Positions 1 through 10,262 of a stretch of 64,000 bases of DNA are shown here, in pieces. The notes under the pieces were generated by a model. It was not told the DNA's origin. It saw nothing but the letters and a program-made list of their open reading frames with translations, and made no database searches. The DNA is taken from NCBI RefSeq assembly GCF_000697965.2, contig NZ_CP015880.1:2232001-2296000 (forward strand), in the 5' to 3' direction. The stretch's first letter is position 1. Each line of letters starts with the position of its first letter. The stretch comes from Ensifer adhaerens. Lineage in GTDB: Bacteria > Pseudomonadota > Alphaproteobacteria > Rhizobiales > Rhizobiaceae. A program made the translations under genes and the position numbers.

Positions 1-1227
1 TCCTCCGTCGCCTGGACATTCAACATCCGCGGGTCCGACGTGCCGCACACGCCGCATCCGCTGGCCCGCGCCATCATCCACGCCGACGGCCGCGCCGAAC
101 TTTTCCTCGACAAGCGCAAGACCGGCATCGAGCAGGAGGCCTACCTCACCCAGATCGCCGACATCGTCGCACCGTCGACCTTCGACGACCGTCTGCGGGC
201 TCTCGGCACCGCCGGCGCCTCCGTCATGATCGATCCCGATCTCGCCTCCTTCGCCATTTCCGAACTGATCCGCGCCAAGGGCGGCAAGGTCGTCGAAGCG
301 GTCGATCCCGCCCGCCTGCCCCGCGCCCAGAAGAACACGGCCGAGATGGAAGGCTCGAGCCGCGCCCATCTGCAGGATGGTGCGGCCATGGTCGAGTTCC
401 TCGCCTGGCTCGACAGCCAACAGCCCGGCACAGTCACCGAGATCGGTGCCACCAACCAGCTGGAAGCTGCCCGCGCCACCGTCGGCGAGCGCATGCAGAA
501 CCCGCTAAAGGACATCTCCTTCGACACCATCTCCGGCGCCGGCGCGCACGCGGCGATCATGCACTACCGCGTCACCACGGCCACCGACCAGGCAATCGAA
601 GCGGGCACCATGTTCCTGATCGATTCCGGCGCGCAGTATATCAACGGCACCACCGACATCACCCGCACGGTGGCCGTCGGCGCCGTGCCTGAAGAGCAGA
701 AACGCTTCTTCACCCTGGTGCTGAAGGGCATGATCGCCATCAGCACGGCGCGCTTCCCCAAGGGCTCGCGTGGCGTGGATCTCGACCCCTTGGCGCGCAT
801 CGCGCTCTGGAAGGCGGGCGCCGACTATGCCCACGGCACCGGCCACGGCGTCGGCTCCTATCTCTCGGTGCATGAAGGCCCGCAGCGCATCGCCCGTCTT
901 TCGACGCAGGAACTGCTGGCCGGCATGATCCTTTCCAACGAGCCCGGCTACTACCGCCCCGGCGCCTTCGGCATCCGCATCGAGAACCTCATCGTGGTGC
1001 AGCCGGCAACGATGGTTGATGGCGGCGACCTGCCGATGCTCGGCTTCGACACGATCACCTACTGCCCGATCGATCGCCGCCTGGTGCTGCCGGCGCTTCT
1101 GACCGACGAGGAACTCGCCTGGCTCAACGCCTATCACGCCGAGACGCGCGAAAAGTTGATGCCGCTGCTGGCCAGCGACGAGACGCGCGCCTGGCTGAAG
1201 GCCGCAACGGAAGCGCTGTCGCGCTGA
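1..1227 (+). CDS. Xaa-Pro aminopeptidase (aminopeptidase P, M24B), 3' part
   Basis: The reading frame is open from the first base of the window, so the start lies upstream and at least the N-terminal domain is missing. The visible 408 residues carry the pita-bread fold of M24 metallopeptidases, which remove an N-terminal residue ahead of proline. Metal-ligand motifs are in the expected order: an Asp in IDSGAQY, an Asp in GTTDITRTV, a His in GTGHGVGSYLSVHEGP, a Glu in SNEPGYY and a Glu in GIRIENL. The long C-terminal tail after the last ligand fits the large three-domain cytosolic form of about 600 residues rather than the shorter PepP type. It probably acts in peptide turnover. Nothing downstream suggests an operon, because the next genes are on the opposite strand. 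Confidence 0.9.
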   Translation, partial: SSVAWTFNIRGSDVPHTPHPLARAIIHADGRAELFLDKRKTGIEQEAYLTQIADIVAPSTFDDRLRALGTAGASVMIDPDLASFAISELIRAKGGKVVEAVDPARLPRAQKNTAEMEGSSRAHLQDGAAMVEFLAWLDSQQPGTVTEIGATNQLEAARATVGERMQNPLKDISFDTISGAGAHAAIMHYRVTTATDQAIEAGTMFLIDSGAQYINGTTDITRTVAVGAVPEEQKRFFTLVLKGMIAISTARFPKGSRGVDLDPLARIALWKAGADYAHGTGHGVGSYLSVHEGPQRIARLSTQELLAGMILSNEPGYYRPGAFGIRIENLIVVQPATMVDGGDLPMLGFDTITYCPIDRRLVLPALLTDEELAWLNAYHAETREKLMPLLASDETRAWLKAATEALSR

Positions 1228-1348
1228 GTCATGCTCTCTGCTGGGCTCCTGCTGTCGCGGGAGCCCATAAAACGAGCCGTCGCGCAGCCGATAGCGTGCT
1301 GCGCCCTCACCCGCCAGACCTTGGTCTCCGGACGTCCTGGTCTCTCGT

Positions 1349-1588
1349 TCAGATGCCCAGAAGCTTCTTCGCTTCGCCAAGCGTTGCCTCCGAGGCGGCG
1401 TGATCGCCAGCCTGGTGCTGTGCCTCACCCTTGGTGCGCAACTCCTTGACCTTGGCCATGTCGGCATCGGACAAGGAAGCGGTCTGCATGGCTGCATCGA
1501 TCGCCTTCATCATGGTCGGGCATTGATTGGCAAAGGCCGTTGCCGGCGCTAGCGCCAGCAAAAGGGCAATAGAGATCCTGGTCAACAT
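1349..1588 (-). CDS. Small secreted protein, 79 aa
   Basis: The 79-residue product opens with a clear signal peptide (MLTRISIALLLALAPATAFA, cleavage near residue 20). The mature part is short, helical and charged, and contains DADMAKVKELRTKGEAQH and a second repeat-like Ala/Lys helix ending in KKLLGI. The start is supported by GGAGGAGC about 6 bases upstream of the ATG. There is one cysteine, just after the predicted cleavage site. The function is unknown to me; it looks like a small periplasmic helical protein of the kind conserved in rhizobia. It stands alone, about 180 bases beyond the azlCD genes on the same strand. Confidence 0.75.
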   Translation of the reverse strand: MLTRISIALLLALAPATAFANQCPTMMKAIDAAMQTASLSDADMAKVKELRTKGEAQHQAGDHAASEATLGEAKKLLGI

Positions 1589-1770
1589 GGTCGCTCCTCC
1601 ACTGCCGGGAGGCTTCATGCTGCGGTGACGTCGTACGCCACCTAACGAGGGGGGATATGTCCTGCCTCTCCGGCAACGGCAGAGATGATAGTCCAGGATG
1701 CGCGCGCCGCCAATCGAAACGGGCGCAACACATCCGTCCACGGCTTCGCACACCGCCGCGGACGGGCGTC

Positions 1771-2085
1771 CTACATCACCAGATGCCGGATCACCATGAC
1801 CACCACCCAGCCGATGACGAGCATACGCAGTGTTGAGAGATTCAGCCCGAGCGCGATGGCAAAGGCGACGAACATGGCGATCGTCACGTCGAGCCCGCCA
1901 TAGACGAAGGCCGGCGCCACCAGCGTCGTCAGAACGGCTGCGGGAACGGCGTTGAGCGCCGCCTCCAGCCGCGGCGGGATCTCTTTCATCTGGGTGATCA
2001 GGATATAGCCGCCGACACGCGTCAGGAAGGTCGCAACGGCCGCCGCGATGATCAGGTAGATGAGGTTCAGGTGTTGCGGATCCAT
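1771..2085 (-). CDS. azlD: AzlD-type branched-chain amino acid exporter small subunit
   Basis: This 104-residue, very hydrophobic protein has about four membrane segments, the usual size of AzlD subunits. AzlD works with the larger AzlC to export branched-chain amino acids across the inner membrane. The ATG of MDPQHLNL lies 2 bases after the azlC stop codon and is preceded by GGAGGCGTGAAC; the longer upstream reading frame would overlap azlC and was not used. Internal landmarks are TFLTRVGGY near the first helix and a basic C-terminal end after the last helix. Tight coupling to azlC supports the pairing. Confidence 0.85.
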   Translation of the reverse strand: MDPQHLNLIYLIIAAAVATFLTRVGGYILITQMKEIPPRLEAALNAVPAAVLTTLVAPAFVYGGLDVTIAMFVAFAIALGLNLSTLRMLVIGWVVVMVIRHLVM

Positions 2086-2087
2086 GT

Positions 2088-2804
2088 TCACGCCTCCTTC
2101 TCGACACCCGTCGGTGCCACTGCCCGCTCGCTTGGCGGCAGACAGGCGGCAAGAATGATGCCGGCTAGTGCTCCGATGCTGACATGCCATGGCGAGCCGA
2201 CGAAATGCATGCCGGCGACGGATGCAAGCCCCGAGACGATGACGATCGGCAGGAACCGGTCACGCTTGCGGAAGCCCATGACGAGACCCATGAAATAGAC
2301 CGGCAGCAGGACATCAAGGCCGATCGCCTTGGGGTCACCGATCATCTGCCCGAAGATCGCGCCGACCAGCGTGTTGATGATCCACGGGATGTAGATCACG
2401 AGACCGAAGCCGAGATACCAGGCAAAGGTGATCGGCAAGCCGCGCTCGCCGCGCTTTTCGGTCTCGGCATATTGCGGATCGACCAGCAGGAAGAATGCGA
2501 GGAACTTCTGCCCGAAGGTGAAGTGCCGGACATATTTGGCGATCGAGGCCGAATAGAGCACGTGGCGGAAGTTGACCGCAAAGACGGAGAGCACCACCAG
2601 CCAGGGCTGGACGTGATTGCCGAAGAGCTCGATGCCGACCATCTGGCTAGCGCCGGCATAGACGGTCGCGCTCATGAACACCGCATCGGCAATGGTGAAG
2701 CCATTGTCGACCGCAAGCGCCCCGAACAGCGCACCGAAGGGCGATGCTGCCAGCATGATGGGAAAGCCGCCGCGGACCCCTTCCCAGAATTCATCTTTTT
2801 TCAT
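2088..2804 (-). CDS. azlC: AzlC-type branched-chain amino acid exporter large subunit
   Basis: The 238-residue inner-membrane protein has the AzlC pattern. A short N-terminus (MKKDEFWEGVRGGFP) leads into the segment with ASPFGALFGALAVDNG, and then comes ASQMVGIELFGN, the conserved core of the family. Five or more hydrophobic helices follow. The start ATG has GGAGGTTTCC immediately upstream, which decides against the 28-residue longer frame. It is first in a two-gene unit with azlD. Export of valine or leucine is the family role; the actual substrate here is not shown by the sequence. An inverted repeat about 80 bases upstream may be the operator. Confidence 0.87.
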   Translation of the reverse strand: MKKDEFWEGVRGGFPIMLAASPFGALFGALAVDNGFTIADAVFMSATVYAGASQMVGIELFGNHVQPWLVVLSVFAVNFRHVLYSASIAKYVRHFTFGQKFLAFFLLVDPQYAETEKRGERGLPITFAWYLGFGLVIYIPWIINTLVGAIFGQMIGDPKAIGLDVLLPVYFMGLVMGFRKRDRFLPIVIVSGLASVAGMHFVGSPWHVSIGALAGIILAACLPPSERAVAPTGVEKEA

Positions 2805-2881
2805 GGAAACCTCCGCCGGCCGAGGCGATGACGCGCCATGCGGCCGGTGCCGGACTGATAGGCGCTTGCGCCCCCGGCAAC

Positions 2882-2912
2882 AATTCAAATGCGCTGATAC
2901 AATGATTGAATT
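2882..2912. promoter_or_regulatory. Inverted repeat upstream of azlCD
   Basis: Arms AATTCAA (2882-2888) and TTGAATT (2906-2912) flank a 17-base spacer in the AT-rich patch between azlC and panB. The position, about 80 bases before the azlC start, suits a transcription-factor site. No regulator gene lies next to it, so the assignment is tentative. Confidence 0.3.
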
Positions 2913-3014
2913 TTATGATGCCTCGGCGAACGAGGCTTGAACAAAAGGCGCACCGATCAGGAAAACGATGCGCTTTATCGCTTGGAATAAGCGCCGGCGC
3001 GGGCCAGCCGCCCC

Positions 3015-3836
3015 TTACTTCTTGACCTGGAACGTATGCTCGATGCCGGGGAACGTGCGCGCCTTCACCTCGTTCGCATACTCCTCGGCAGCCTTCGAGA
3101 TCGCCGGCGCCAACTCGGCAAAATGCTTGACGAAGCGTGGCTTGAAGTCGTTGAAGAGGCCGAGCATGTCGTCGGAGACGAGGATCTGGCCGTCGCAGGC
3201 AGGCGACGCGCCGATGCCGATCGTCGGCGAGCGCAGCTCCGCGGTAATGTCGCGGGCCACCGGCTCGACCGTGCCCTCGATGACGATGCCAAACGCTCCG
3301 GCATCGTCGATCGCCTTGGCGTCGCGGCGGATCTTTGCCACTTCCTTGTCGTTGCGGCCGACCGAGCGATAACCGCCGGTCGTGTTGACGAGCTGCGGCA
3401 TCAAGCCGACATGGCCGAGCACCGGAATGCCGCGGCTGACGAGAAACTCGACCGTCTCGGCCATCTCCGCCCCGCCCTCGAGTTTCACTGCGCTGCAGCC
3501 GGTTTCCTTGAGGATACGCGCCGCACTGCGGAACGCCTGCTCCTTCGATTCCTGGTAGGAGCCGAAGGGCATGTCGATGACGACGCAGGCCTGCTGCGAG
3601 CCGCGCATGACCGCTTGGCCATGGGCGATCATCATTTCCAGCGTCACGCCGACGGTCGTGTCGAGGCCATAGAGCACCATGCCGACGGAATCGCCGACCA
3701 GCAGAAAGTCCACATGCGGATCGAGCAGCCGCGCAATCGGCGTCGTATAGGCCGTGAGGCTGACGATCGGGCGCTCGCCCTTCAGCGCTTCGATGTTGGC
3801 GGGGCTGAGCCGGCGCTTGGCGGTCTGCACGCTCAT
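3015..3836 (-). CDS. panB: 3-methyl-2-oxobutanoate hydroxymethyltransferase
   Basis: PanB transfers a hydroxymethyl group from methylenetetrahydrofolate to alpha-ketoisovalerate, giving ketopantoate, the first committed step to pantothenate and CoA. The 273-residue protein is of standard length. It shows the metal and substrate motifs of the family: [14 protein letters not shown] (residues about 44-57), [26 protein letters not shown] and TIGIGAS. The ATG of MSVQTAK lies one base after the panC stop codon (TGAcATG), so translation is probably coupled. The frame extends 6 codons further upstream, but that would run into panC. It is cytoplasmic and the second gene of panC-panB. Confidence 0.96.
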   Translation of the reverse strand: MSVQTAKRRLSPANIEALKGERPIVSLTAYTTPIARLLDPHVDFLLVGDSVGMVLYGLDTTVGVTLEMMIAHGQAVMRGSQQACVVIDMPFGSYQESKEQAFRSAARILKETGCSAVKLEGGAEMAETVEFLVSRGIPVLGHVGLMPQLVNTTGGYRSVGRNDKEVAKIRRDAKAIDDAGAFGIVIEGTVEPVARDITAELRSPTIGIGASPACDGQILVSDDMLGLFNDFKPRFVKHFAELAPAISKAAEEYANEVKARTFPGIEHTFQVKK

Positions 3837-3837
3837 G

Positions 3838-4713
3838 TCAGGCAACCTTTGCAAATGATGCGGATTTCGGGGCGATCACGCGATTGTCGAGCAGCTTCGT
3901 CGTGCCGAAGCGGACGAAGAGCAGAAGCAGCACCGGCCGGTCGCCGATCGTTTCGATCGTCTCCAGCGTCTCGGGATCGCGCACCGCTACGACCTCGGGC
4001 TTCGCCAAGGGCTCGCTCGCCAGAAACTCGGTCACGGCCTTTTCGAGTTCGACGACATCGCTGACGCCGGAGGCAACGAGGTGCTGCGCCTCATCCAGCG
4101 CCTTCGGCACGATCGCCGCGGCACGCCGCTCTTCGGCCGTCAGGTAGACATTGCGCGACGAGCAGGCGAGCCCGTCGGCCTCGCGCACCGTCGGCACGCC
4201 GATCACGGTCACCGGCTGGGCGAGATCGTCCACCATGCGGCGGATGATCTGCAGCTGCTGGAAATCCTTCTCGCCGAAATAGGCGCGATCGGGCCCAACG
4301 ATGTTGAAGAGCTTGGTGACGACGGTGGCAACACCGGCGAAATGACCGGGGCGCACGGAGCCCTCGAGCTCGCTGCCAAGCGTCGGCACGTCGACGACCG
4401 TCTCCATCGGCCGCGGATACATGTCGGCAACACCCGGCGCAAACAGATAGTCGACGCTGCCCGCTTCGAGCATCGCCTGGTCGCGGGCGAGATCGCGCGG
4501 ATACTTGGAAAGATCCTCGTTGGCGCCGAACTGCAGCGGATTGACGAAGATGCTGGCGACGACGACGTCGTTTTCCTCGCGGGCCCGGCGCATCAGCTCC
4601 ATATGGCCGACATGCAGGTAGCCCATGGTCGGCACGAAGCCGACCGTCTTGCCGGCGCGTCTATGCTCGGCAAGCGCTGCACGCAGCTCGGCGATGGTGG
4701 TGAAAGTCTTCAT
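3838..4713 (-). CDS. panC: Pantothenate synthetase (pantoate--beta-alanine ligase)
   Basis: PanC joins pantoate and beta-alanine using ATP. The 291-residue product has the nucleotidyltransferase HIGH-like signature [10 protein letters not shown] at about residues 29-38. It also has [20 protein letters not shown] and the ACSSRNVYL stretch that binds substrates. I start at ATG 4713 ([10 protein letters not shown]), which has GGAGGG at good distance; a TTG five codons earlier is the only longer choice and would bury that ribosome site. It is the first gene of the panC-panB pair. Confidence 0.95.
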   Translation of the reverse strand: MKTFTTIAELRAALAEHRRAGKTVGFVPTMGYLHVGHMELMRRAREENDVVVASIFVNPLQFGANEDLSKYPRDLARDQAMLEAGSVDYLFAPGVADMYPRPMETVVDVPTLGSELEGSVRPGHFAGVATVVTKLFNIVGPDRAYFGEKDFQQLQIIRRMVDDLAQPVTVIGVPTVREADGLACSSRNVYLTAEERRAAAIVPKALDEAQHLVASGVSDVVELEKAVTEFLASEPLAKPEVVAVRDPETLETIETIGDRPVLLLLFVRFGTTKLLDNRVIAPKSASFAKVA

Positions 4714-4962
4714 CTCCGGACCCTCCAATCCGCGCCGGCGCCCTGCCCTTTGGGATGCTGGCGCGCTGCCTTCGCAGATGGCCGCGCCCTGCTCCGCGAA
4801 AAGGCATTTGCATAAAATTCGGCTGCAATCCTCTATCTTGTGCAGCGCAAAAAAACAATCGGATTGATGACAGCTTGGTGACGCTCAGCCGCGCTTGACT
4901 TCCACCGGCAGCCTGTCACGGTTGGCGATCGATGCCACCTGCAACCCACGCTGGAGAGCAAG

Positions 4963-5262
4963 ATGAAACCCTGCCTGCGCCTTCTCGGCGTTCTCGTCCC
5001 GACGCTTGCCTTCGCCACTGCGGCCGAAGCAAAAATCCCGCTGGTCAACGCCACCTGCCCCGGCAAGATCGAGGTCCATGCCGACGAAGGCGGCCCGATC
5101 TACATCAACGGCAAGGAAGCCAAGCTCAAGGTGTTCAACGAGAACTACTACGAAGCGCACGGCGCCGGCGTCACCATCTCGCTCAGCATCAATCCCGACG
5201 GCTCGCCGAGCGTGTCCTACACCGGCAAGGGCGGCGCCAACGGCGTGTGCACCGTGAAGTGA
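4963..5262 (+). CDS. Small secreted protein with two cysteines, 99 aa
   Basis: The product has a signal peptide (about residues 1-23, ending AEA before KIPLV). Its 76-residue mature part is rich in beta-strand-forming and glycine residues, including GGPIYINGKEAK and VSYTGKGG. Only two mature cysteines are present, at residues 32 and 96, close to the two ends of the mature chain. They would be able to form one disulfide that closes the fold in the periplasm. GGAGAGCAAG precedes the ATG. I do not recognise a named family. It is transcribed divergently from panC-panB and has no partner gene. Confidence 0.75.
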   Translation: MKPCLRLLGVLVPTLAFATAAEAKIPLVNATCPGKIEVHADEGGPIYINGKEAKLKVFNENYYEAHGAGVTISLSINPDGSPSVSYTGKGGANGVCTVK

Positions 5263-5582
5263 CAATAACATCGAGCAGCGGCGCGCGCCCTTGGGGCCGC
5301 TCGCAGCCGCTAGCACCGTCGATCCTATTTGCAGCATCGAAGCAGGTCTCGCTCCGCTTGAAGACCTGTAGTTGCACCCCACATCAGCCCGGCTCAAAAA
5401 ATCTTTGAGCCGGTGTCGGGATCGTCGACCGGCATTCGTCCTTAGGGCAACTCCAGGAAAAGTGCGACGCGGTTTTCCGTCCGGAGTTGCGCCAATCAAA
5501 GAGTTGGATCGCTTCGCGGTTTCGCCGAAACAACGAAGTGATCAGATCCGTAAAACACGAAATCCATTCCAAGGAGCATTTC
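5263..5582. other. Gene-free stretch of 320 bases with two palindromic structures
   Basis: No credible gene is present. The stretch holds a perfect 10-bp hairpin (5389-5398 with 5404-5413, arms CCGGCTCAAA and TTTGAGCCGG) with no T-run. It also holds the rhizobial repeat listed separately at 5447-5490. The rest is featureless to my eye up to the ribosome site of the next gene. Confidence 0.6.
5447..5490. repeat. Rhizobial intergenic palindromic repeat
   Basis: The outer arms GCAACTCC (5447-5454) and GGAGTTGC (5483-5490) enclose inner arms GGAAAA (5456-5461) and TTTTCC (5473-5478), giving a nested stem-loop. The core, AGGAAAAGTGCGACGCGG followed by TTTTCCGTCCGG, resembles a repeat I recall as abundant in Rhizobium, Sinorhizobium and Mesorhizobium intergenic regions. 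That resemblance is from memory and was not searched. Confidence 0.6.
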
Positions 5583-5993
5583 ATGCGCATGATTTTCGTA
5601 AATCTGCCGGTCAAGGATCTGAAGGCCTCGCGCGCGTTCTTCGCCGCCCTCGGCTTCACCTTCAACGAGCAGTTCTCCGACGACACCGCCGCCTGCACGG
5701 TGATCTCGGACAATATTTTCGTCATGCTTCTGACCGAGCCGAAGTTCCGCGACTTCATCACCGGCGAGATCAGCGACGCCCGGAAAGGAACCGAGGTCAT
5801 TACCGCCCTTTCCGCGTCCAGCCGCGCTGAATGCGACGACATGCTCGCCAAGGCGCTCGCTGGCGGCGCCAAGCCCTGGAAGCCGGCGCTCGACTACGGC
5901 TTCATGTACGGCATTTCCTTCCAGGACCTCGACGGTCACGTCTGGGAATTCATGTGGATGGACCAGGAAGCCGCCCAGCAGCAGGCCTCCTGA
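5583..5993 (+). CDS. Glyoxalase/bleomycin-resistance fold (VOC) protein
   Basis: The 136-residue protein has the paired beta-alpha-beta-beta-beta modules of the vicinal oxygen chelate superfamily. It opens MRMIFVNLPVKDLKASRAFFAALGF, the usual first strand and helix, and ends FQDLDGHVWEFMWMD, where the Glu of HVWEF is a typical metal ligand. This type is often annotated as a lactoylglutathione-lyase-like or extradiol-dioxygenase-like protein; the substrate cannot be told. AAGGAGCATTTC sets the start at 5583 rather than the longer frame. A strong terminator follows at 6018, so it is a single-gene unit. Confidence 0.85.
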   Translation: MRMIFVNLPVKDLKASRAFFAALGFTFNEQFSDDTAACTVISDNIFVMLLTEPKFRDFITGEISDARKGTEVITALSASSRAECDDMLAKALAGGAKPWKPALDYGFMYGISFQDLDGHVWEFMWMDQEAAQQQAS

Positions 5994-6017
5994 TCTCGCG
6001 CAGTGCCCCGAACTTTG

Positions 6018-6047
6018 CGCCTGCCGCCAAAAGCGGCGGGCGTTTTT
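6018..6047 (+). terminator. Rho-independent terminator after the VOC gene
   Basis: A 10-bp stem (6018-6027 with 6033-6042, one T-G pair) around the loop CAAAA is followed by TTTTT. It lies 24 bases after the stop codon. Confidence 0.85.
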
Positions 6048-6196
6048 GTGTGATGGAGTGATCGCAGTGCCCGCCAAAGCTTCCGGTCGGCGCCCGATTT
6101 GAGAAGAAAGCGACCGGTGAATCCGATAGTTGGGACGGGATACGAATGGCGAGCGACGCGCAGCTTCGCTTGCAAGCATTGAGAATGAGGAACCCC

Positions 6197-6850
6197 ATGT
6201 CCACGAAGGTCGAAGCCAAGCATTGGTCCAAGGTCGAGCTCTTGCATGAGACAGTGCGCAACCCGAACATTCACGTGCGCGGCAGCAACAGCTACTACAG
6301 CAACGCCTGGACCGGATCCTTCGAGGAAAGTGTCGTTCGCTACCTCTATGGCGACGAATACAGCCTCAGGGCCTGGGAACCGCAATGGCCAATCGATCAA
6401 CTGCTGATCGGCGACTATGTCGCGATTGGCGCCGAGGCGGTGATCCTCATGGGCGGCAACCACACCCATCGCACCGATTGGGTGAGCCTCTATCCCTTCC
6501 TCGATGTGATCGGCGAAGCCTATGTCGGCAAGGGCGACACCGTCATCGGCGACGGCGCCTGGATCGGCATGCGCGCCATGATCATGCCGGGTGTGACGCT
6601 CGGCGAAGGCGCCGTCATCGCGTCGGGTGCCATCGTGACGAAGGACGTTGCGCCCTACACCATCGTTGCGGGGAACCCTGCCCGCCCCGTGCGCCAGCGT
6701 TTCCCCGCGACCGATGTCGAGACGCTGGTTGCGCTCGGCATCTACCAGTGGGAACGGTCAAAGTTCGACGCATTGCGCCGTTTCATCTGCGCCGACGATA
6801 TTGCCGCCCTGAAAGCCGCCTCCGAAGAGTACGACAGCAGGCAGGCGTAA
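6197..6850 (+). CDS. Hexapeptide-repeat acetyltransferase (Vat/CatB-like)
   Basis: The 217-residue protein has the left-handed beta-helix of xenobiotic acyltransferases. Hexapeptide turns run through IGDYVAIGAEAVILMGG, VIGDGAWIGMRAMIMPGVTLGEGAVIASGAIVTKDV, and it closes with the signature YTIVAGNPARPVRQRF. The catalytic His is expected in GGNHTHRTDW. Family members acetylate streptogramins or chloramphenicol, but chromosomal rhizobial copies usually have unknown acceptors, so I infer no resistance role. The start at MSTKVEAKHW has GAGGA upstream; a 17-residue extension is possible. It stands alone, convergent with ligA. Confidence 0.85.
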   Translation: MSTKVEAKHWSKVELLHETVRNPNIHVRGSNSYYSNAWTGSFEESVVRYLYGDEYSLRAWEPQWPIDQLLIGDYVAIGAEAVILMGGNHTHRTDWVSLYPFLDVIGEAYVGKGDTVIGDGAWIGMRAMIMPGVTLGEGAVIASGAIVTKDVAPYTIVAGNPARPVRQRFPATDVETLVALGIYQWERSKFDALRRFICADDIAALKAASEEYDSRQA

Positions 6851-6884
6851 CGACGCTCTGCCGATTGCATGCAACCGGCGGGGA

Positions 6885-9113
<2,229 letters not shown>

Positions 9114-10103
9114 TCACGCGCCAATGGCATTGACGGCCCCCGGCGCGAGCCCGACAAGCGGCCTGACATCCAGTTCGCACCAGCGTTCATAGCGCCTCTG
9201 ATAACGGCAGCGGATGGCCTCGAGATCCTTTTTCTGGACACCACGCTTGCAGTAGATCCATTTGCCTTCCGCCTGGCCACGCATCACCCGGCTCACCGGC
9301 TGCAGACCGAACATCTTCAGGATCGCGGCCCCGCCCTTGTCCCAGCCGATGCTGTAGATGTCGATGCCGTCGGGCGGGAACGTGTGGTGTTCGAGGATCG
9401 CCGAAACCGTCGCCCAGACGAGAATGCCGTTCTGCCTGCGGCGCTCGGCGCGCATGGAATCGAGCAGGAAGCTCATATTGAGGATGGTCGCGAGATAGAC
9501 GACCTTCGCCTTTCGCGCCTGCGGATGGGCAAGCAGCCCGCTCGCCAGCAGGTTGCCGAAGGCATAATGCCCCTGCAGGAACAGCTTGAAGTGGTTCTTC
9601 TCGAAGGCGTAGTAGTCGATGAAGCCGAAGATGTTGCCGTCGAGGTCCTGCAGGCAGATCAGGCTGTAGGGGTCGGAATGGAACGCCCTCATATCCTCTT
9701 CGGGATCGATCGCGCCGCTGCGAAACACATCCTGTGCCTTGCGGACCACCTCATAGGCAACCGCCGTCGGCGCCGGGACGCGGACAAGATAGGAACGGTC
9801 CCCGTGCGCACAGGGCGCCACAAGCGCCAATGGCGTGACTTCGTCCGCGTTCGGCGGCTGAGGATCGGCCTCCTCCTCCGCCAGCCCGACCTGCGAGGCG
9901 TGTCGCAGCCTTGCGACAAGAGTTGCTGCAGTCACGGCGATCGCAATGCACGCGAACACCCCGAAGCCACCCAGTTCCTGGTTCGCTTCCTTTATCGTCA
10001 GGATAAGGCCGGCATAGGCGAGCGCGATGAGCAGGATCAGTTCCGGATGCGCACGCATCTGCGCAAACCGGATCTCCAGTCTATGCTCAAGTTTCTCCCA
10101 CAT
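9114..10103 (-). CDS. Membrane-anchored GNAT-like protein, unknown function
   Basis: The 329-residue product begins with a cytoplasmic helix and two hydrophobic segments (about residues 24-40 and 48-65). A linker rich in Glu and Pro follows, and then a C-terminal domain of about 220 residues. That domain contains strands and helices like an acyl-CoA N-acyltransferase fold, for example ICLQDLDGNIFGFIDYYAF and VVYLATILNMSFLLDSMRAERRRQNG. I recognise no named family. It lies between recN and ligA on the same strand, 75 bases before ligA, so it may share their transcript. The start at MWEKLEHRL is the least certain point because the ribosome site is weak; a start at the next Met is also possible. 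Confidence 0.7.
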   Translation of the reverse strand: MWEKLEHRLEIRFAQMRAHPELILLIALAYAGLILTIKEANQELGGFGVFACIAIAVTAATLVARLRHASQVGLAEEEADPQPPNADEVTPLALVAPCAHGDRSYLVRVPAPTAVAYEVVRKAQDVFRSGAIDPEEDMRAFHSDPYSLICLQDLDGNIFGFIDYYAFEKNHFKLFLQGHYAFGNLLASGLLAHPQARKAKVVYLATILNMSFLLDSMRAERRRQNGILVWATVSAILEHHTFPPDGIDIYSIGWDKGGAAILKMFGLQPVSRVMRGQAEGKWIYCKRGVQKKDLEAIRCRYQRRYERWCELDVRPLVGLAPGAVNAIGA

Positions 10104-10262
10104 GCCCGAAGTGCCCCAACCGCAGAGGAAATAGAACACGGGTGCAGCGGCGCAACAATTCAACCAAAAGGCTTAGGAAGCCCAAGACCGTGGGTTCAGA
10201 TGAACATTCTGAGGACATCGCATCCTTCAGCCGCCAATGCTTCCACTTGGCGCCAGGATGAT

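Noticed and set aside
1243..1266. Hairpin GGGCTCC/GGAGCCC after the aminopeptidase gene as a terminator
   Set aside because: Stem of only 7 bp, a 10-base loop and no T-run; it could be chance.
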